Shown piece by piece: positions 34,226-46,482 of a stretch of DNA of 64,000 nucleotides (the stretch's first letter is position 1; each line of letters opens with the position of its first letter). The position numbers were made by a program, and so were the translations under genes. Source of the DNA: Bolinopsis microptera. Its lineage: Eukaryota; Ctenophora; Tentaculata; Lobata; Bolinopsidae. Where the stretch lies: the NCBI RefSeq assembly GCF_026151205.1, contig NC_087077.1, positions 11,382,983 through 11,446,982 on the forward strand, read 5' to 3'. The notes below the pieces were generated by a model. It was given only the letters and a program-made list of their open reading frames with translations, had not been told where the DNA came from and did no database searches.

Positions 34226-35961
34226 GAAAAAGCGAGCGACCGATTTCATTCTCGGTATCAATTTGCATTAGCGGACTGTTCCTCAAATTAATATCATTTC
34301 CTTTTGTTTGGAAAAGAGAGACACTGGCAGCGGTACACTCTACCCATGATTATGGGTTTTGGTCAAATCACAATGTTGGCAAGCATAACCGTTGCCCTTA
34401 TATTCACAACACTATGTACCCCCTATACTATTATATCCCCTTTATTGTTTTCCAGGCATTAAGACTCATCGAAAGTAGTTCAGCAGGTATATTTAAGTTC
34501 AAAACATTCTAATTCAATGTTAAAGATGACAGGAATAAGAAATAGTTATGTGGAGGTTTTTAAGAAATTTGCGCAAAATACGCGCCAGCATGTTATACGA
34601 AATTAGGTAAAAAACCCAAAATCGCCATATTCAGGTGCCTTAAAAACCATGTTAAAATTGAGTTAGAGATCTGAAACTTTGCAGAGCGTCTAGACCTTGT
34701 CCAAATCGACTGTAAAAAAAATTTCATGTTGCAGGAGTATCGGGAAGTGGGTTTTCTGGAACCCCTGTTTTACAACAGATTGTCGTGAAGCTATATATGT
34801 ATATATATATGTATATATGTATAGACGCTTTTGCAGTAAATTGTAGCCTACATTTAAGTGTCCGTAGATTCAAAAGTATAAAAGATACAGTCATTTCGAA
34901 CCACAGGTTTTAAAGATAATTGTTTATACTTTAGTTTAAATTATATCGAAAAATAATTTATCGTCATCATCATCACTTGATGACGTCATCAATTTAAGTG
35001 TTTTTAAAACTTGATTTTTGACAAAATAACAACTTTTCAAATCGATTTTAAAGCATTAAGGAGTAATTTTATTCAAAATCTGAGGACATTTTCACCTTAG
35101 ATAATTGTTCAAGCATTCTGAAAATCTACCGGAAAGTTTTCCTACCTTGCTCCTTCATAAAGATATTCGCTATTGAAGTTTGTGCTTTTTTGAAGAATAA
35201 TTTTATAAAAACACAAAAGTTGTGAATTAGTATTCTCTGGTGTTGGGCCATCCCTTGGGTTGTGGAGCTCAATTTTGCTTCCTAAAGGTCTAAATTGTGT
35301 TATAGGCTAGTTTTAAAGTTGAAAATCGAAAAGTTGCACACGTGGGGACACGCCCAAATTCATTTAAAATAGCTAAAATCACTAAAAATTGTTATTTTCA
35401 CGATTTTTACCAACTTTGGAGTCCCGTTGTGATCCAAGTTCTTTTTGAAATCTTCTGAAACTTTTCATGCTTATCAAACTATATATTAAATAACACTATG
35501 CAAAAATTTATGGTGATTCAATATTTTATGCGCACGCAACGTCCGCTCAAAGTTTGCACGTGCGAAAGGTGAGAATTTTGCTCATTCGTGATTTCGAATA
35601 TATTCTGCTTTCCCACGATATTAAAATGGCATTATATATGAATTTAATGCCAACTTGAATGAGTAAAAAGTGCTATATTCAGTCTGTTATTGACAGATAT
35701 GCCTACCTAAACACAAGGAAACGTTTTCAAAGGTAAAATTTCGAAATAGTTGAAATTACCTCCTTATTAAGTTTCGACTGTGTAAATTATCCTGACATTA
35801 TAATCAAAAAGAGATGATATTTGACCAAAACCCATGATCATGGGTAGAGTGAACCGCTGCCAGTGTCTCTCTTTTCCAAACAAAAGAAAATGATATTAAT
35901 TTGAGGAACCGTCCGCAAATGCAAATTGATACCGAGAATGAAATCGGTCGCTCGCTTTTCC
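34226..35961. mobile_element. Family Y element, copy 2, with terminal inverted repeats of about 145 bp
   Basis: The left terminal repeat (34226-34369) begins near AAAGCGAGCGACCGATTTCA and includes GACACTGGCAGCGG and CCCATGATTATGGG. Its inverted partner is at about 35818-35961. The interior matches 20905-22945, minus about 590 bases. CCCATGATCATGGG within the repeat is itself palindromic. No coding capacity was seen. Confidence 0.8.
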
Positions 35962-35998
35962 CATTCATTCACGGCTTACGTATTGTAATAAAGCTTAT

Positions 35999-36147
35999 TG
36001 AATGGGAAAAGCGAGCGACCGATTTCATTCTCGGTATCAATTTGCATTTGCGGACGGTTCCTCAAATTAATATCATTTTCTTTTGTTTGGAAAAGAGAGA
36101 CACTGGCAGCGGTACACTCTACCCATGATCATGGGTTTTGGTCAAAT
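35999..36147. repeat. Additional inverted copy of the Y terminal repeat
   Basis: The same 145-bp terminal sequence starts again in opposite orientation about 37 bases after the end of copy 2, making a large imperfect palindrome (35818-36147). It may be the start of a second Y copy that was truncated. Confidence 0.8.
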
Positions 36148-36554
36148 AACGTAATATATATATGTGAACGACGGACGACCCAAAGCAAAGCAACGATCCT
36201 ATACGAGCTTGAAATATATTTCTTTGTTTGTTTTCCACTTTGCTCTTGTCTCATGCTGTTCAACTACAAAATATGTGTGAATGTTATAATGATATATTCA
36301 TATTAATATTATGTATTGAACTCATGGACTCACTTGTTAAGTAAGTTAGTAAAATTGTAGACTTAGCGGAGAGATAAAAGGGATGATGATTAATCACTCT
36401 ACACTCGACTGTCACGTGACTCTTTAAACACGTTCTCTTGGTGGCCCTGAATGACTTTTCGAAATCCTATTATAGCCCTCTAATCTGATCTGATCTCAAC
36501 TTTAACATCTAACCTTAACCCGATCTCTAACAAAAGCATATGCTGATGTTATAT
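36148..36554. repeat. Dispersed repeat shared (inverted) with 39.1-39.4 kb
   Basis: CAACGATCC...GAGCTTGAAAT and TCTCATGCTGTTCAA (36187-36260) are the reverse complement of 39290-39352 and, in the duplicate, of 41940-42002. AGCGGAGAGATAAAAG (36366) likewise matches the inverse of 39176-39200. Family unknown. Confidence 0.6.
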
Positions 36555-36690
36555 GGACACGTTCATTGAAGTTTGAGGAAATTGGTAAATTTCTAAAACA
36601 GCGTTTTTGACGATAGTGGTTTAATTTTAACATATATTAATCTAGCGTGTTCATAAGTTCTGAACATTAGCCACGTGACCCATACTCCCA
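36555..36690. mobile_element. Left end of a family X element, cut off at 36690
   Basis: GGACACGTTCATTGAAGTTT starts here, flanked on the left by ATAT, and the next 136 bases match 28297-28430, including GAACATTAGCCACGTGACCC. The match stops at CATACTCCCA, where a small TIR element begins. Confidence 0.8.
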
Positions 36691-36803
36691 TTGTCATACG
36701 TTGTATGACCCGCCGCGCACGAAGTGCGCGGCTCCCCCTGTAGCGTCGCTACAGGGGGACGCCACTATAGTGAAGCGACCGTGGGGGTCACCACGTGATA
36801 CAA
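36691..36803. mobile_element. 113-bp TIR mini-element made of stacked palindromes
   Basis: The ends are TTGTCATACGTTGTATGACC and, inverted, TTGTATCACGTGGTGACCCC, imperfect terminal repeats. Between them lie hairpins GCGCAC-GAA-GTGCGC, CCCCCTGTAGC-GTC-GCTACAGGGGG and CACTATAGTG. Right after its end is GCGCCGGAG (36804-36812), which also flanks the related end at 60262, so a 9-bp target duplication is inferred; 8-11 bp is typical of Mutator-like elements. Confidence 0.7.
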
Positions 36804-37216
36804 GCGCCGGAGTATATCATCAAATGTATTGACATCAAAAGTCAACCTGTACGTGTACTAAGAACTGAAGAAGACTATTTCCTCCTAAATGTTCCTCCTA
36901 TTTCAAACTATAGTAAAACCGAGAGAAGTTTCAGCTACTGCGGACCCTCTGTTTGGAATAAGCTTCCTTATCAATTGAGAACACTAACCGATATCGTCTT
37001 ATTTAAAAAGAAACTAAAAACTCATCTCTTTGAAAACGTATTTGTATAAGTATCATGTATTACCTTTCTCATAAAATCCATACTTCATAAAAATAAGTTC
37101 TTATGTACATGTTACTCATGAGTCGCTTTAGATGGTTTGAACTGAATCTTTGGGTTTTGAGTTCTTTATGGCTATAAAGCGATGTATAAATTCCTACTTA
37201 TTATTATTATTATTAT
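36804..37216 (+). pseudogene. 3' end of an L2/CR1-type LINE (reverse transcriptase C-terminus and tail)
   Basis: In frame from APEYIIKCIDIKSQPVRVLR to FSYCGPSVWNKLPYQLRTLT and KKKLKTHLFENVFV, the standard C-terminus of L2/CR1-group LINE proteins, stop at 37047-37049. The 3' tail ends AAAGCGATGTATAAATTCC and a (TTA)n run, as in that group. The fragment begins exactly where the LINE at 60263-61648 stops, and both share GCGCCGGAG. Confidence 0.85.
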
Positions 37217-37329
37217 ATCAACTGCCCTTATTATTATTCAATGAAACAAGAAATTTTCAATGAAACAAGAAATTTAATTTTAGCACATTTTACAGAATAA
37301 AAGATGTAAAACAATTCATAAAATATAAT
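37217..37329. repeat. Short flank with an element X match
   Basis: On the minus strand the bases next to the LINE tail read ATAAGGGCAGTTGATAT, the same word as element X at about 62774-62791. The match is only about 20 bases. The rest is AT-rich with a direct repeat TCAATGAAACAAGAAATTT. Confidence 0.5.
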
Positions 37330-38297
37330 GCCCATTTGGTGTATGACTTTTTGTCCTTGACTGCTAGTTTGGTTTTGGAAGGACAGGTAACTAACGGGGC
37401 AAGGAATGCGCGTGCCTGAAAGCTTTTGCACACACCGAAACGCTAGTTCAGTTAGGTTTTTAGAGACAGGGCTCATTTTAGGACTAGAAGAAATTTGTTA
37501 GTAGACATTAGGGGTTCTGTTTATAGATGTTACTATAGGTTGCAGTCTTGTTGTGACAAAAAGTCTACATTAAAACATGCTTTAGATTATATTGTGTGGT
37601 TCAAGGATATAAAATGTGGCTTCAAGGTGTATATTAAAGAGCTTGCGAAAGATTATGGCCTTTGTATCAATGGTTATAATAAGCTATAAATATCTTAAAC
37701 TATACAGTGCTAATTAAAAATTTCTTTATACTTCATTCTCAGATTAGATTTAAGAATTCAAAAAATATACATTTATTTTATTAATACCTTCTCACACATT
37801 CTTTACTCACAGGACAAGACTTGGAAAACAGTAGCCTAGAGGAATTTAATTGAGATGTGTGTGAACAGCCAGTTATAATGTTTGGAAAATAATATTTGTG
37901 CAGTCAAAATCTTTCACGGTCCAATCAAGCAGGGCGTGGTTATGCTGATTGGCTAATAGCGCACTTTTAAGTTTTCCTCGCAAGCACATTACACTAGTAG
38001 TAAAGTCAGTCATTCTGAACTTTGGGGTTAAAATGTTAAAAATTTTGGTTGACCTAGTGTTGTGGTTGTCAGGTGGGTCTACCTGACAGATAAGAAGGCA
38101 GGGTTTCCTCGACGAACATGTGTAACCCTCATATAGGGATATTGGAGCACGGAATTTCATTATCTTGTAGAGCTCGAGGTAACTGTGGTATGTATAGAGA
38201 TTTTGTATAGCTAGAATATTATTATGCTTGAATATCGGTTTGGTGTGTTCTTTTATGAAAAATTTTTGGTCAAGTTTCTGGTGTCCTATAGGCCTAG
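37330..38297 (-). pseudogene. LINE remnant: C-terminal part of a reverse transcriptase protein plus 3' region
   Basis: The minus-strand frame from 38296 to 37873 reads KLDQKFFIKEHTKPIFKHNN, ILAIQNLYTYHSYLELYKIM, FRAPISLYEGYTCSSRKPCL and NTRSTKIFNI, a pattern seen at the C-terminus of many invertebrate LINE proteins. It is cut at 38298 by the end of a small TIR element. The non-coding part (GGGGCAAGGAATG, AACGCTAGT) resembles 45417-45475 and 48759-48820, and the coding part resembles 55195-55390. Confidence 0.6.
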
Positions 38298-38420
38298 TTG
38301 TATCACGTGGTGACCCCCACGGTCGCTTCACTATAGTGGGTGTCATCCGAATTGCGAGATTCACGAGAAATCTCAGGTGCAACTGGACGAGAAGAACTCG
38401 CGTGCGCGGGGCAGTAGACT
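38298..38420. mobile_element. End of another copy of the small TIR element
   Basis: TTGTATCACGTGGTGACCCC, then CACGGTCGCTTCACTATAGTGG, is the exact inverse of the right end of the 113-bp element (36764-36803). Beyond about 38340 the sequence differs and the other end was not found; the right limit given is arbitrary. Confidence 0.6.
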
Positions 38421-39030
38421 CAGTACTAAATTGTTACCGCGTGTACGGGAGAGTCATCTCAGAAGGTTCTAGACTATTTGATTTTGAAGTTACATGTTAA
38501 ATTCTTTGATGACGTGATCGTTGACTGGAAAGCTAAACCCTTACTTTTTACAATTTTCTAACTAGCAACACTTTCTCCTTCTTATTCTTATTTTAGTATG
38601 AACACTGAAGTCTCGGTAGATTGATTATTTTTGAAATGTCGATACTTGGATAAGACGAGAAAGCATCTTTCAAATTAAATAAGTTAATCCGGCATTTTAA
38701 TCAGAAAAAATATTCCAAATTCAATCAGTAAAGCCAGAATTTTAGTCACGATATTTACGATTTACAAAACTCACCTCATATAACTCAAAATTGTATTATT
38801 GGTATCCTTATATTAATGTATAACACAACTAAAATTCATCTGCAATATAAATTAACATAGATCAGTGCTTCAAAGAAAAAAGATTGATATCAGACGGTTT
38901 CCGGTTCAGCAGCCAAATCTCTGGACTGGTCTCCGGTACTCGCTTACTACTACTAGTCATTTGTGACAATACATAAAGTGTGGTATGTGTTAGATATTTA
39001 TACGAGGGTCTTTGATAAAAAACAGAGGCA
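38421..39030. other. Unassigned AT-rich DNA
   Basis: No gene or repeat recognised. Confidence 0.4.
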
Positions 39031-39384
39031 AACCGAGGAATTGTCCTCCTGACCAAGGCCGAGGAAAAATCGCTATTCCTCGGTAAAACAGAGGCCAAGG
39101 TCGACCCTTGTATTTACATAGCATACTCTAGAGTCTAGATCTATAAAACGAAGTAAGAGTTACCACGTTACTCTTTTATCTCTCCGTTAAGCCTACAACT
39201 CCGCTAACTAACAATTGAGTATGAGGTCAATTAATTAATGTCCACAGGTGTGGATTATAGAAATTACATTCAAACATAATTGAACAGCATGAGACAAGCG
39301 GAGAACAAACAAACGAATAGATTTCAAGCTCATAACGGATCGTTGCTTGATATTGGAGATTTCAAAACCTTAGTCCGACAGTCT

Positions 39385-39535
39385 AAGTTCTCTTGTCGAA
39401 CTTAAGTGAGTGTCGAACTTGAGTCCAGATACAAGATAGAGCACTTTGGTTCGAGTTCGACAGAGTCGAATCTTAGGGTTTGTCGAACTACAGTATAAGT
39501 GACGAACTACAGTGCGTGTCGAACTTGAGTACGTG
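39385..39535. repeat. Cluster of GTCGAACT words
   Basis: GTCGAACT(T/A) or its near form occurs about six times in 150 bases, plus the inverse AGTTCGAC once. The same cluster recurs at 42035-42185. Spacing is irregular, so it is not a simple tandem repeat. Confidence 0.6.
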
Positions 39536-39953
39536 TACCTAATTTACCATGGTTAAAACATCTTCAAACCGTAAAATGTGCAAAAAAAACTACATTTAAA
39601 GGATCCTCCAACATTGTCTACAGCGGGCAATATCCTTTATTTCATAATCACTCAATTCTTCGGAAGTATTCATAACCAAATTACGATCTTTAACATCGTC
39701 CATCAATAATTTAAGGGAACTTTTGCCGAAACAACCTATACGCCCTTTTAATTTTGACAGGGCAGCTCAGAAGTAAATGGTTCTTTAAGACAAAACATAG
39801 ATAAATCTAATCCCTTTAAAATATGCGGCTCAGTTACTGGCACGTTCTTACCAAGACAATTTAAATATACCATCTAGCTTATTCATAGAACACATTTCGG
39901 AATACTTAGTGGTCTTAACATTCACCCTAGGCAGAACATCTGGGTGATCATGA

Positions 39954-40216
39954 CTATTGTTGAGAATTTTTGAATCTGAGAATTGACCATTTTCGTCGGG
40001 AATACTTAAAATTGTCTTTCTCTGCTGGAGGTTGAGGTTCTGCTGTATGTTGAGGATCTGTTGAGGATGGGGATACTTTTATGAAGTAGGGATTAGGAAA
40101 CGAGCTGCGGAGCAATATCTGTTCATCCAGCTCGGCCTTCTTCTTGTTAAGGTTAATCAAATTGGTCCTCTGACTGTCTTTTTTGGCTCTATCTTTGGAT
40201 TTCTTCAGTCTCCTGA
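39954..40216 (-). pseudogene. bZIP-like exon (first copy)
   Basis: On the minus strand an acceptor TATATTTCAG (about 40217) opens a frame of 86 residues to TAG at 39954: RLKKSKDRAKKDSQRTNLIN followed by LNKKKAELDEQILLRSSFP and a proline-rich tail with EPQPPAEKD. The basic stretch followed by leucine-type heptads resembles the end of a C/EBP-like bZIP domain, which binds DNA as a dimer. No upstream exon with the rest of the basic region was found in phase, so this may be a dead or retro-derived fragment. Identification is tentative. Confidence 0.3.
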
Positions 40217-40754
40217 AATATATTATGTCACATTAGATTATTCATGATACGTAAAGATTTGTTTAAGCATACCCAAAAGGATTTATTTTATATTAATAGC
40301 TCATTAATATAATCCAGCATTGGATCTATTTGAAAAGTAACTTAAAACAACATGCAGAGCGACCAATATCGACTGAATCAATGCTTGGTAGCACAAACCG
40401 GAGGTTAGAAATGAATACTTGACCACATGGTCACTTGCAACATATATCACATACCTTGGTTTTACATTTCCTTTTCAATAACTAAATCAGAGTGACCTCC
40501 AATCTCCATAGATGATCAAACGCATGGCCCAACATATAATCGACGAGAATTTTCAAATGATTTTCGGCATTTCAATTCTTGCAGCGGTTGCTGAGTTTCT
40601 GAAAAATAAATCATTATAAAACATTATTGGGATTTAATATTGTCTGAAATATTCGAATTTTCGAATGTTGACGACAGACTTCTCGAATGAATAGTTATAA
40701 ATATTAAACACGTGTGTAACGGGACTTTTGGCCCCCTCTATTATTCCTAGTATA

Positions 40755-40990
40755 TCTATAATATTAGAGCTATTCTGGTGTATCTGAACAACATTAGAGC
40801 TACTAAAGTCTGGTGTATCGTAACAATATAAATACTAGTGAAGTATGGTGTATATTAACAATATAAGAACTAGTGACGTCTACGTCTGGTATAACTCCAC
40901 AATTATAATAGTAGAGCTAATAAAGTCTGGTGTATCTGAACAATATTAGAGCTAGTAAAATGTGGTGTATCTGGTGTATATTATAGAATA
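40755..40990. repeat. Degenerate minisatellite of about 40-45 bp
   Basis: Variants of AGAGCTA-TAAAGTCTGGTGTATCTGAACAATATT recur five to six times. The same block occurs at 43405-43640 and 46753-46988. Confidence 0.75.
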
Positions 40991-41654
40991 GCCATTCTTT
41001 ATTAGTTAATATAAATTAATTATGAAACTCTAATACCCTGTGGTTAACGTTTTTCAGTTTCAGCCCTTTCGACTTAGTAATTCCTGATAACTAAAAACTA
41101 CTTTTATCCGTGTTTTAAGCTATTCCAATCATTTTGAGCCTATAAAAAGTTTTTAAATTTTTGCTCATTAGCTTATTGCTTATTATCCAATTAACTGATT
41201 ATCTTACGTAAAATTGTCTTCCTGATTATATGAACACCCTCGATAAATCTGCAACCTTTAACGATGTTCACAACTAAAGTTATTTGACAAACAAGAAAAG
41301 CGGTTAAGTGGCAAAAAGTGGCCTTATATATATACAAGGTGGCCTTAATAGCTCAATCACTGAGTGCCCAATTGAAATAATTCTTTCTGGTATGACTTAC
41401 TACCACCACTAGTTCGAGGAATTTGTCAAATCGATAAATATTAGAGTTCATTTTTTTCAAATGAAGGTTCATTTTTGCATTAATTTGATATAGTTTTTAT
41501 ATAATAGTTTTGATAGTCGAATCGAGCTAAATTTTATTGAATTGTGTTTGGCCATTCGAATTACGTTTGTCCTGAAAAAATTAGAACTGTAACTTCTTAG
41601 ATGACAGAGATATGAAGCATAACGAGTTTATTCATTACGTGTGATCAGGAGATT

Positions 41655-41684
41655 GGTTTACCTAATCACGTGATTAGGTAAACC
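41655..41684. repeat. Perfect 30-bp palindrome at the A/B junction
   Basis: GGTTTACCTAATCAC followed directly by its reverse complement GTGATTAGGTAAACC. It spans the join between the two tandem units. At the end of unit B (44305-44333) the right half reads GTGATTAGGTGACC, so the symmetry is perfect only at the duplication junction. Confidence 0.9.
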
Positions 41685-44600
41685 GAGGAATTGTCCTCCT
41701 GACCAAGGCCGAGGAAAAATCGCTATTCCTCGGTAAAACAGAGGCCAAGGTCGACCCTTGTATTTACATAGCATACTCTAGAGTCTAGATCTATAAAACG
41801 AAGTAAGAGTTACCACGTTACTCTTTTATCTCTCCGTTAAGCCTACAACTCCGCTAACTAACAATTGAGTATGAGGTCAATTAATTAATGTCCACAGGTG
41901 TGGATTATAGAAATTACATTCAAACATAATTGAACAGCATGAGACAAGCGGAGAACAAACAAACGAATAGATTTCAAGCTCATAACGGATCGTTGCTTGA
42001 TATTGGAGATTTCAAAACCTTAGTCCGACAGTCTAAGTTCTCTTGTCGAACTTAAGTGAGTGTCGAACTTGAGTCCAGATACAAGATAGAGCACTTTGGT
42101 TCGAGTTCGACAGAGTCGAATCTTAGGGTTTGTCGAACTACAGTATAAGTGACGAACTACAGTGCGTGTCGAACTTGAGTACGTGTACCTAATTTACCAT
42201 GGTTAAAACATCTTCAAACCGTAAAATGTGCAAAAAAAACTACATTTAAAGGATCCTCCAACATTGTCTACAGCGGGCAATATCCTTTATTTCATAATCA
42301 CTCAATTCTTCGGAAGTATTCATAACCAAATTACGATCTTTAACATCGTCCATCAATAATTTAAGGGAACTTTTGCCGAAACAACCTATACGCCCTTTTA
42401 ATTTTGACAGGGCAGCTCAGAAGTAAATGGTTCTTTAAGACAAAACATAGATAAATCTAATCCCTTTAAAATATGCGGCTCAGTTACTGGCACGTTCTTA
42501 CCAAGACAATTTAAATATACCATCTAGCTTATTCATAGAACACATTTCGGAATACTTAGTGGTCTTAACATTCACCCTAGGCAGAACATCTGGGTGATCA
42601 TGACTATTGTTGAGAATTTTTGAATCTGAGAATTGACCATTTTCGTCGGGAATACTTAAAATTGTCTTTCTCTGCTGGAGGTTGAGGTTCTGCTGTATGT
42701 TGAGGATCTGTTGAGGATGGGGATACTTTTATGAAGTAGGGTCTAGGAAACGAGCTGCGGAGCAATATCTGTTCATCCAGCTCGGCCTTCTTCTTGTTAA
42801 GGTTAATCAAATTGGTCCTCTGACTGTCTTTTTTGGCTCTATCTTTGGATTTCTTCAGTCTCCTGAAATATATTATGTCACATTAGATTATTCATGATAC
42901 GTAAAGATTTGTTTAAGCATACCCAAAAGGATTTATTTTATATTAATAGCTCATTAATATAATCCAGCATTGGATCTATTTGAAAAGTAACTTAAAACAA
43001 CATGCAGAGCGACCAATATCGACTGAATCAATGCTTGGTAGCACAAACCGGAGGTTAGAAATGAATACTTGACCACATGGTCACTTGCAACATATATCAC
43101 ATACCTTGGTTTTACATTTCCTTTTCAATAACTAAATCAGAGTGACCTCCAATCTCCATAGATGATCAAACGCATGGCCCAACATATAATCGAAGAGAAT
43201 TTTCAAATGATTTTCGGCATTTCAATTCTTGCAGCGGTTGCTGAGTTTCTGAAAAATAAATCATTATAAAACATTATTGGGATTTAATATTGTCTGAAAT
43301 ATTCGAATTTTCGAATGTTGACGACAGACTTCTCGAATGAATAGTTATAAATATTAAACACGTGTGTAACGGGACTTTTGGCCCCCTCTATTATTCCTAG
43401 TATATCTATAATATTAGAGCTATTCTGGTGTATCTGAACAACATTAGAGCTACTAAAGTCTGGTGTATCGTAACAATATAAATACTAGTGAAGTATGGTG
43501 TATATTAACAATATAAGAACTAGTGACGTCTACGTCTGGTATAACTCCACAATTATAATAGTAGAGCTAATAAAGTCTGGTGTATCTGAACAATATTAGA
43601 GCTAGTAAAATGTGGTGTATCTGGTGTATATTATAGAATAGCCATTCTTTATTAGTTAATATAAATTAATTATGAAACTCTAATACCCTGTGGTTAACGT
43701 TTTTCAGTTTCAGCCCTTTCGACTTAGTAATTCCTGATAACTAAAAACTACTTTTATCCGTGTTTTAAGCTATTCCAATCATTTTGAGCCTATAAAAAGT
43801 TTTTAAATTTTTGCTCATTAGCTTATTGCTTATTATCCAATTAACTGATTATCTTACGTAAAATTGTCTTCCTGATTATATGAACACCCTCGATAAATCT
43901 GCAACCTTTAACGATGTTCACAACTAAAGTTATTTGACAAACAAGAAAAGCGGTTAAGTGGCAAAAAGTGGCCTTATATATATACAGGGTGGCCTTAATA
44001 GCTCAATCACTGAGTGCCCAATTGAAATAATTCTTTCTGGTATGACTTACTACCACCACTAGTTCGAGGAATTTGTCAAATCGATAAATATTAGAGTTCA
44101 TTTTTTTCAAATGAAGGTTCATTTTTGCATTAATTTGATATAGTTTTTATATAATAGTTTTGATAGTCGAATCGAGCTAAATTTTATTGAATTGTGTTTG
44201 GCCATTCGAATTACGTTTGTCCTGAAAAAATTAGAACTGTAACTTCTTAGATGACAGAGATATGAAGCATAACGAGTTTATTCATTACGTGTGATCAGGA
44301 GATTGGTTTACCTAATCACGTGATTAGGTGACCCCGTTAACCACCCCGTTAAACATTATGGGAATTGTTAAGGGTGCCCAATTAAGGTGTCGTGTCACGG
44401 TGTCACATAATCACCCAGTCAATATTGTTAACAAGATACAGAAAATGCTTGATAACTTGGTCATTTCTAATCCGTTTTGCCTCATGTTTTCGGATCATAT
44501 GCAACATTTAATAATCTACCGTCTCTGAAAAAATAGGCGTTCAGCATGTTCAGAGAAAACAATATAGGTGTTTTAATATTGAATGGGCGTGGTCTAAAAT

Positions 44601-46482
44601 ATTCGAATTTTCAAATTTTGACGACGAAATCCTCGAACCAGTAAGTACAGTATGCCATCTGCAAAGCAACAGCTCTAAAATATAAAACACAGCGGAGCTA
44701 TTAAGGCCAACGTATGCCCACTGACTTTTGGCCCACCCTATATATTAAGACACAAATCTTTTGTAAGCTTTGTGTGTCGGCAGATCGATTTTATCAGACG
44801 GATCTGTCTGTACAACTCGACAATTCACGCAAATCTCGAAGTTCCGGTGATGCACACTCAAATTTTGGCAGAAATGCTGAAGCAAGTGTGGTTTACATAA
44901 AACTCTTAGACACATTTTGGTCTATAATTCGGTGTGTCTCTAATATGATTATTTGCCAATTAATTGTGGGCTGTGGCGTGATCAGAGCCGCGCACACGTG
45001 CGAATATACTATCAATGGAAATTGGAATGTACAAATGTGTATGGTGCTGTGCGAAGCAAATTAGAAGGTGTAGCCGCTGTAATCTATAAAAATATTATAA
45101 GCTATGATTCCGTTTTATTACAGGATCTGGCATCTGCCGTAAATATCCACTGATTTTATCTGTGACACACACTATAACTATGCAATGTTACCTGTTTCTC
45201 TAATAAACTGCCTCTAACAAGGTACACGGCCTTAGGGACTGCGAGTACCTCCTCTAACGGAATTAAATAATTAAAGTAGAAAGTGATCGATGGAGCGGTT
45301 TTTTAGAAGTACAGGAGAGTAAACAGCATAAATGTAAACAAATGAAAACATATAATGCTCTTAGTAGTAAATGGCCATTTGTTCTGAGCTGTATGGTTTT
45401 TTGACAATCAACTAGCGGGGCAAGGAATTACTGGCTGGTAGCTTTTGTACACACCAGAACGCTAGTCTGGTTGATAGGAAGGCATTATAATTGTGGCCGT
45501 AGAAGAGGACTATTTGGCATTTATATTTTACAGGCTAGCTCTAGAATTAAATTAGGAATTAGAATCAAATACACAGATACAATAATCGATAAAAATAATT
45601 AAGAAGGCTTCATTGCTGGCAGCATTAAGCATCGAAGAAATTTAGCAGAACACCTTCTAGGACATAAGCTTATTTTGTAAAATGCTTACATTATTAAGAC
45701 GGAAGTATTTGGGTGTTAAATCAGCTAAATGTCTTATGGCCGGGTTAAATTAGGGAGAAAAAAGATGTTGGGTTATAATTAATCTAAATTGTTTTTTGAA
45801 AATTTTAAATTATAATTTGGACACATTTATCAGTACGTTATTAATCTCAAAAAAAAAAGTATTTTCAAGCTTGAGGTTTTCTATGATTTGGGTGTATAGT
45901 GTTTTGATTGCTATTTATTGGGTGATGGGAGTGGAGATGATGGGAGTGCCAGCCAACTGTCATATGAACAGCCCACTGTGAGGATGGGTGAGTCGCAGCG
46001 CTTAGAACGGTAGGGGTGGCATAAAACGGAACACGGCCACGGACAAAACACGAAACTAAACCTGCGCGTAGCTCGGCCGTGTCTGAAGCTATGTTCCAGA
46101 GGTTATCCAAAAGGTGCCTCGTGGAACTGTCTAGGCTACATTCGAATTGCAAGGTCCGAAGCAAATAAACTGATGATTAAGAGGTATGACATGAACGGAA
46201 AGTGAAGAAAAAAGGATTAAAAAGGATCCACTGAGTATAGGCATGTCAGGAAGTGATGAAAAGCTCACAGACAATAATCTATTCGTGAAATGTTACCCGT
46301 AGTAGACAGGTCATTTCAGGGCATCCAGGATACACTGAACATGCAAGCTGTTACGACCAGGTCCACGCGATACCCGCCTCGGAGGTTGAGAAATGCCCTG
46401 ACTTCGACCACTTATGGTCTACTGTGGACCTTCATATTATCCTACTTAGAGTACTGTAACATTCACTCAGGCCTCACATACT
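41681..46482. repeat. Tandem duplication, unit B
   Basis: 41681-44330 is nearly identical to unit A. The segment 43135-46482 is repeated again at 46483 onward with an offset of 3,348. From about 44940 the two copies differ by many single-base insertions and deletions. Its end (about 45830-46480) resembles the stretch just upstream of and into the first ORF of the LINE at 49849. Confidence 0.9.
42604..42866 (-). pseudogene. bZIP-like exon (second copy)
   Basis: The duplicate of 39954-40216 with one visible residue change (SFPNPYF to SFPRPYF). The same acceptor TATATTTCAG and stop are retained. See the first copy for the reasoning; tentative. Confidence 0.3.

Larger units (their letters stand above)
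39031..41680. repeat. Tandem duplication, unit A (2,650 bp)
   Basis: The unit starting AACCGAGGAATTGTCCTCCT is repeated at 41681 with a constant offset of 2,650. Only a handful of substitutions are visible (near 40102, 40549 and 41336), so the duplication is recent or an assembly artefact. It holds a GTCGAACT cluster, a bZIP-like open frame and a minisatellite. Confidence 0.95.

Noticed and set aside
44714-45064. 116-codon frame in the duplicated block
   Set aside because: The copy in unit C is shifted by a single-base indel and no family was recognised.
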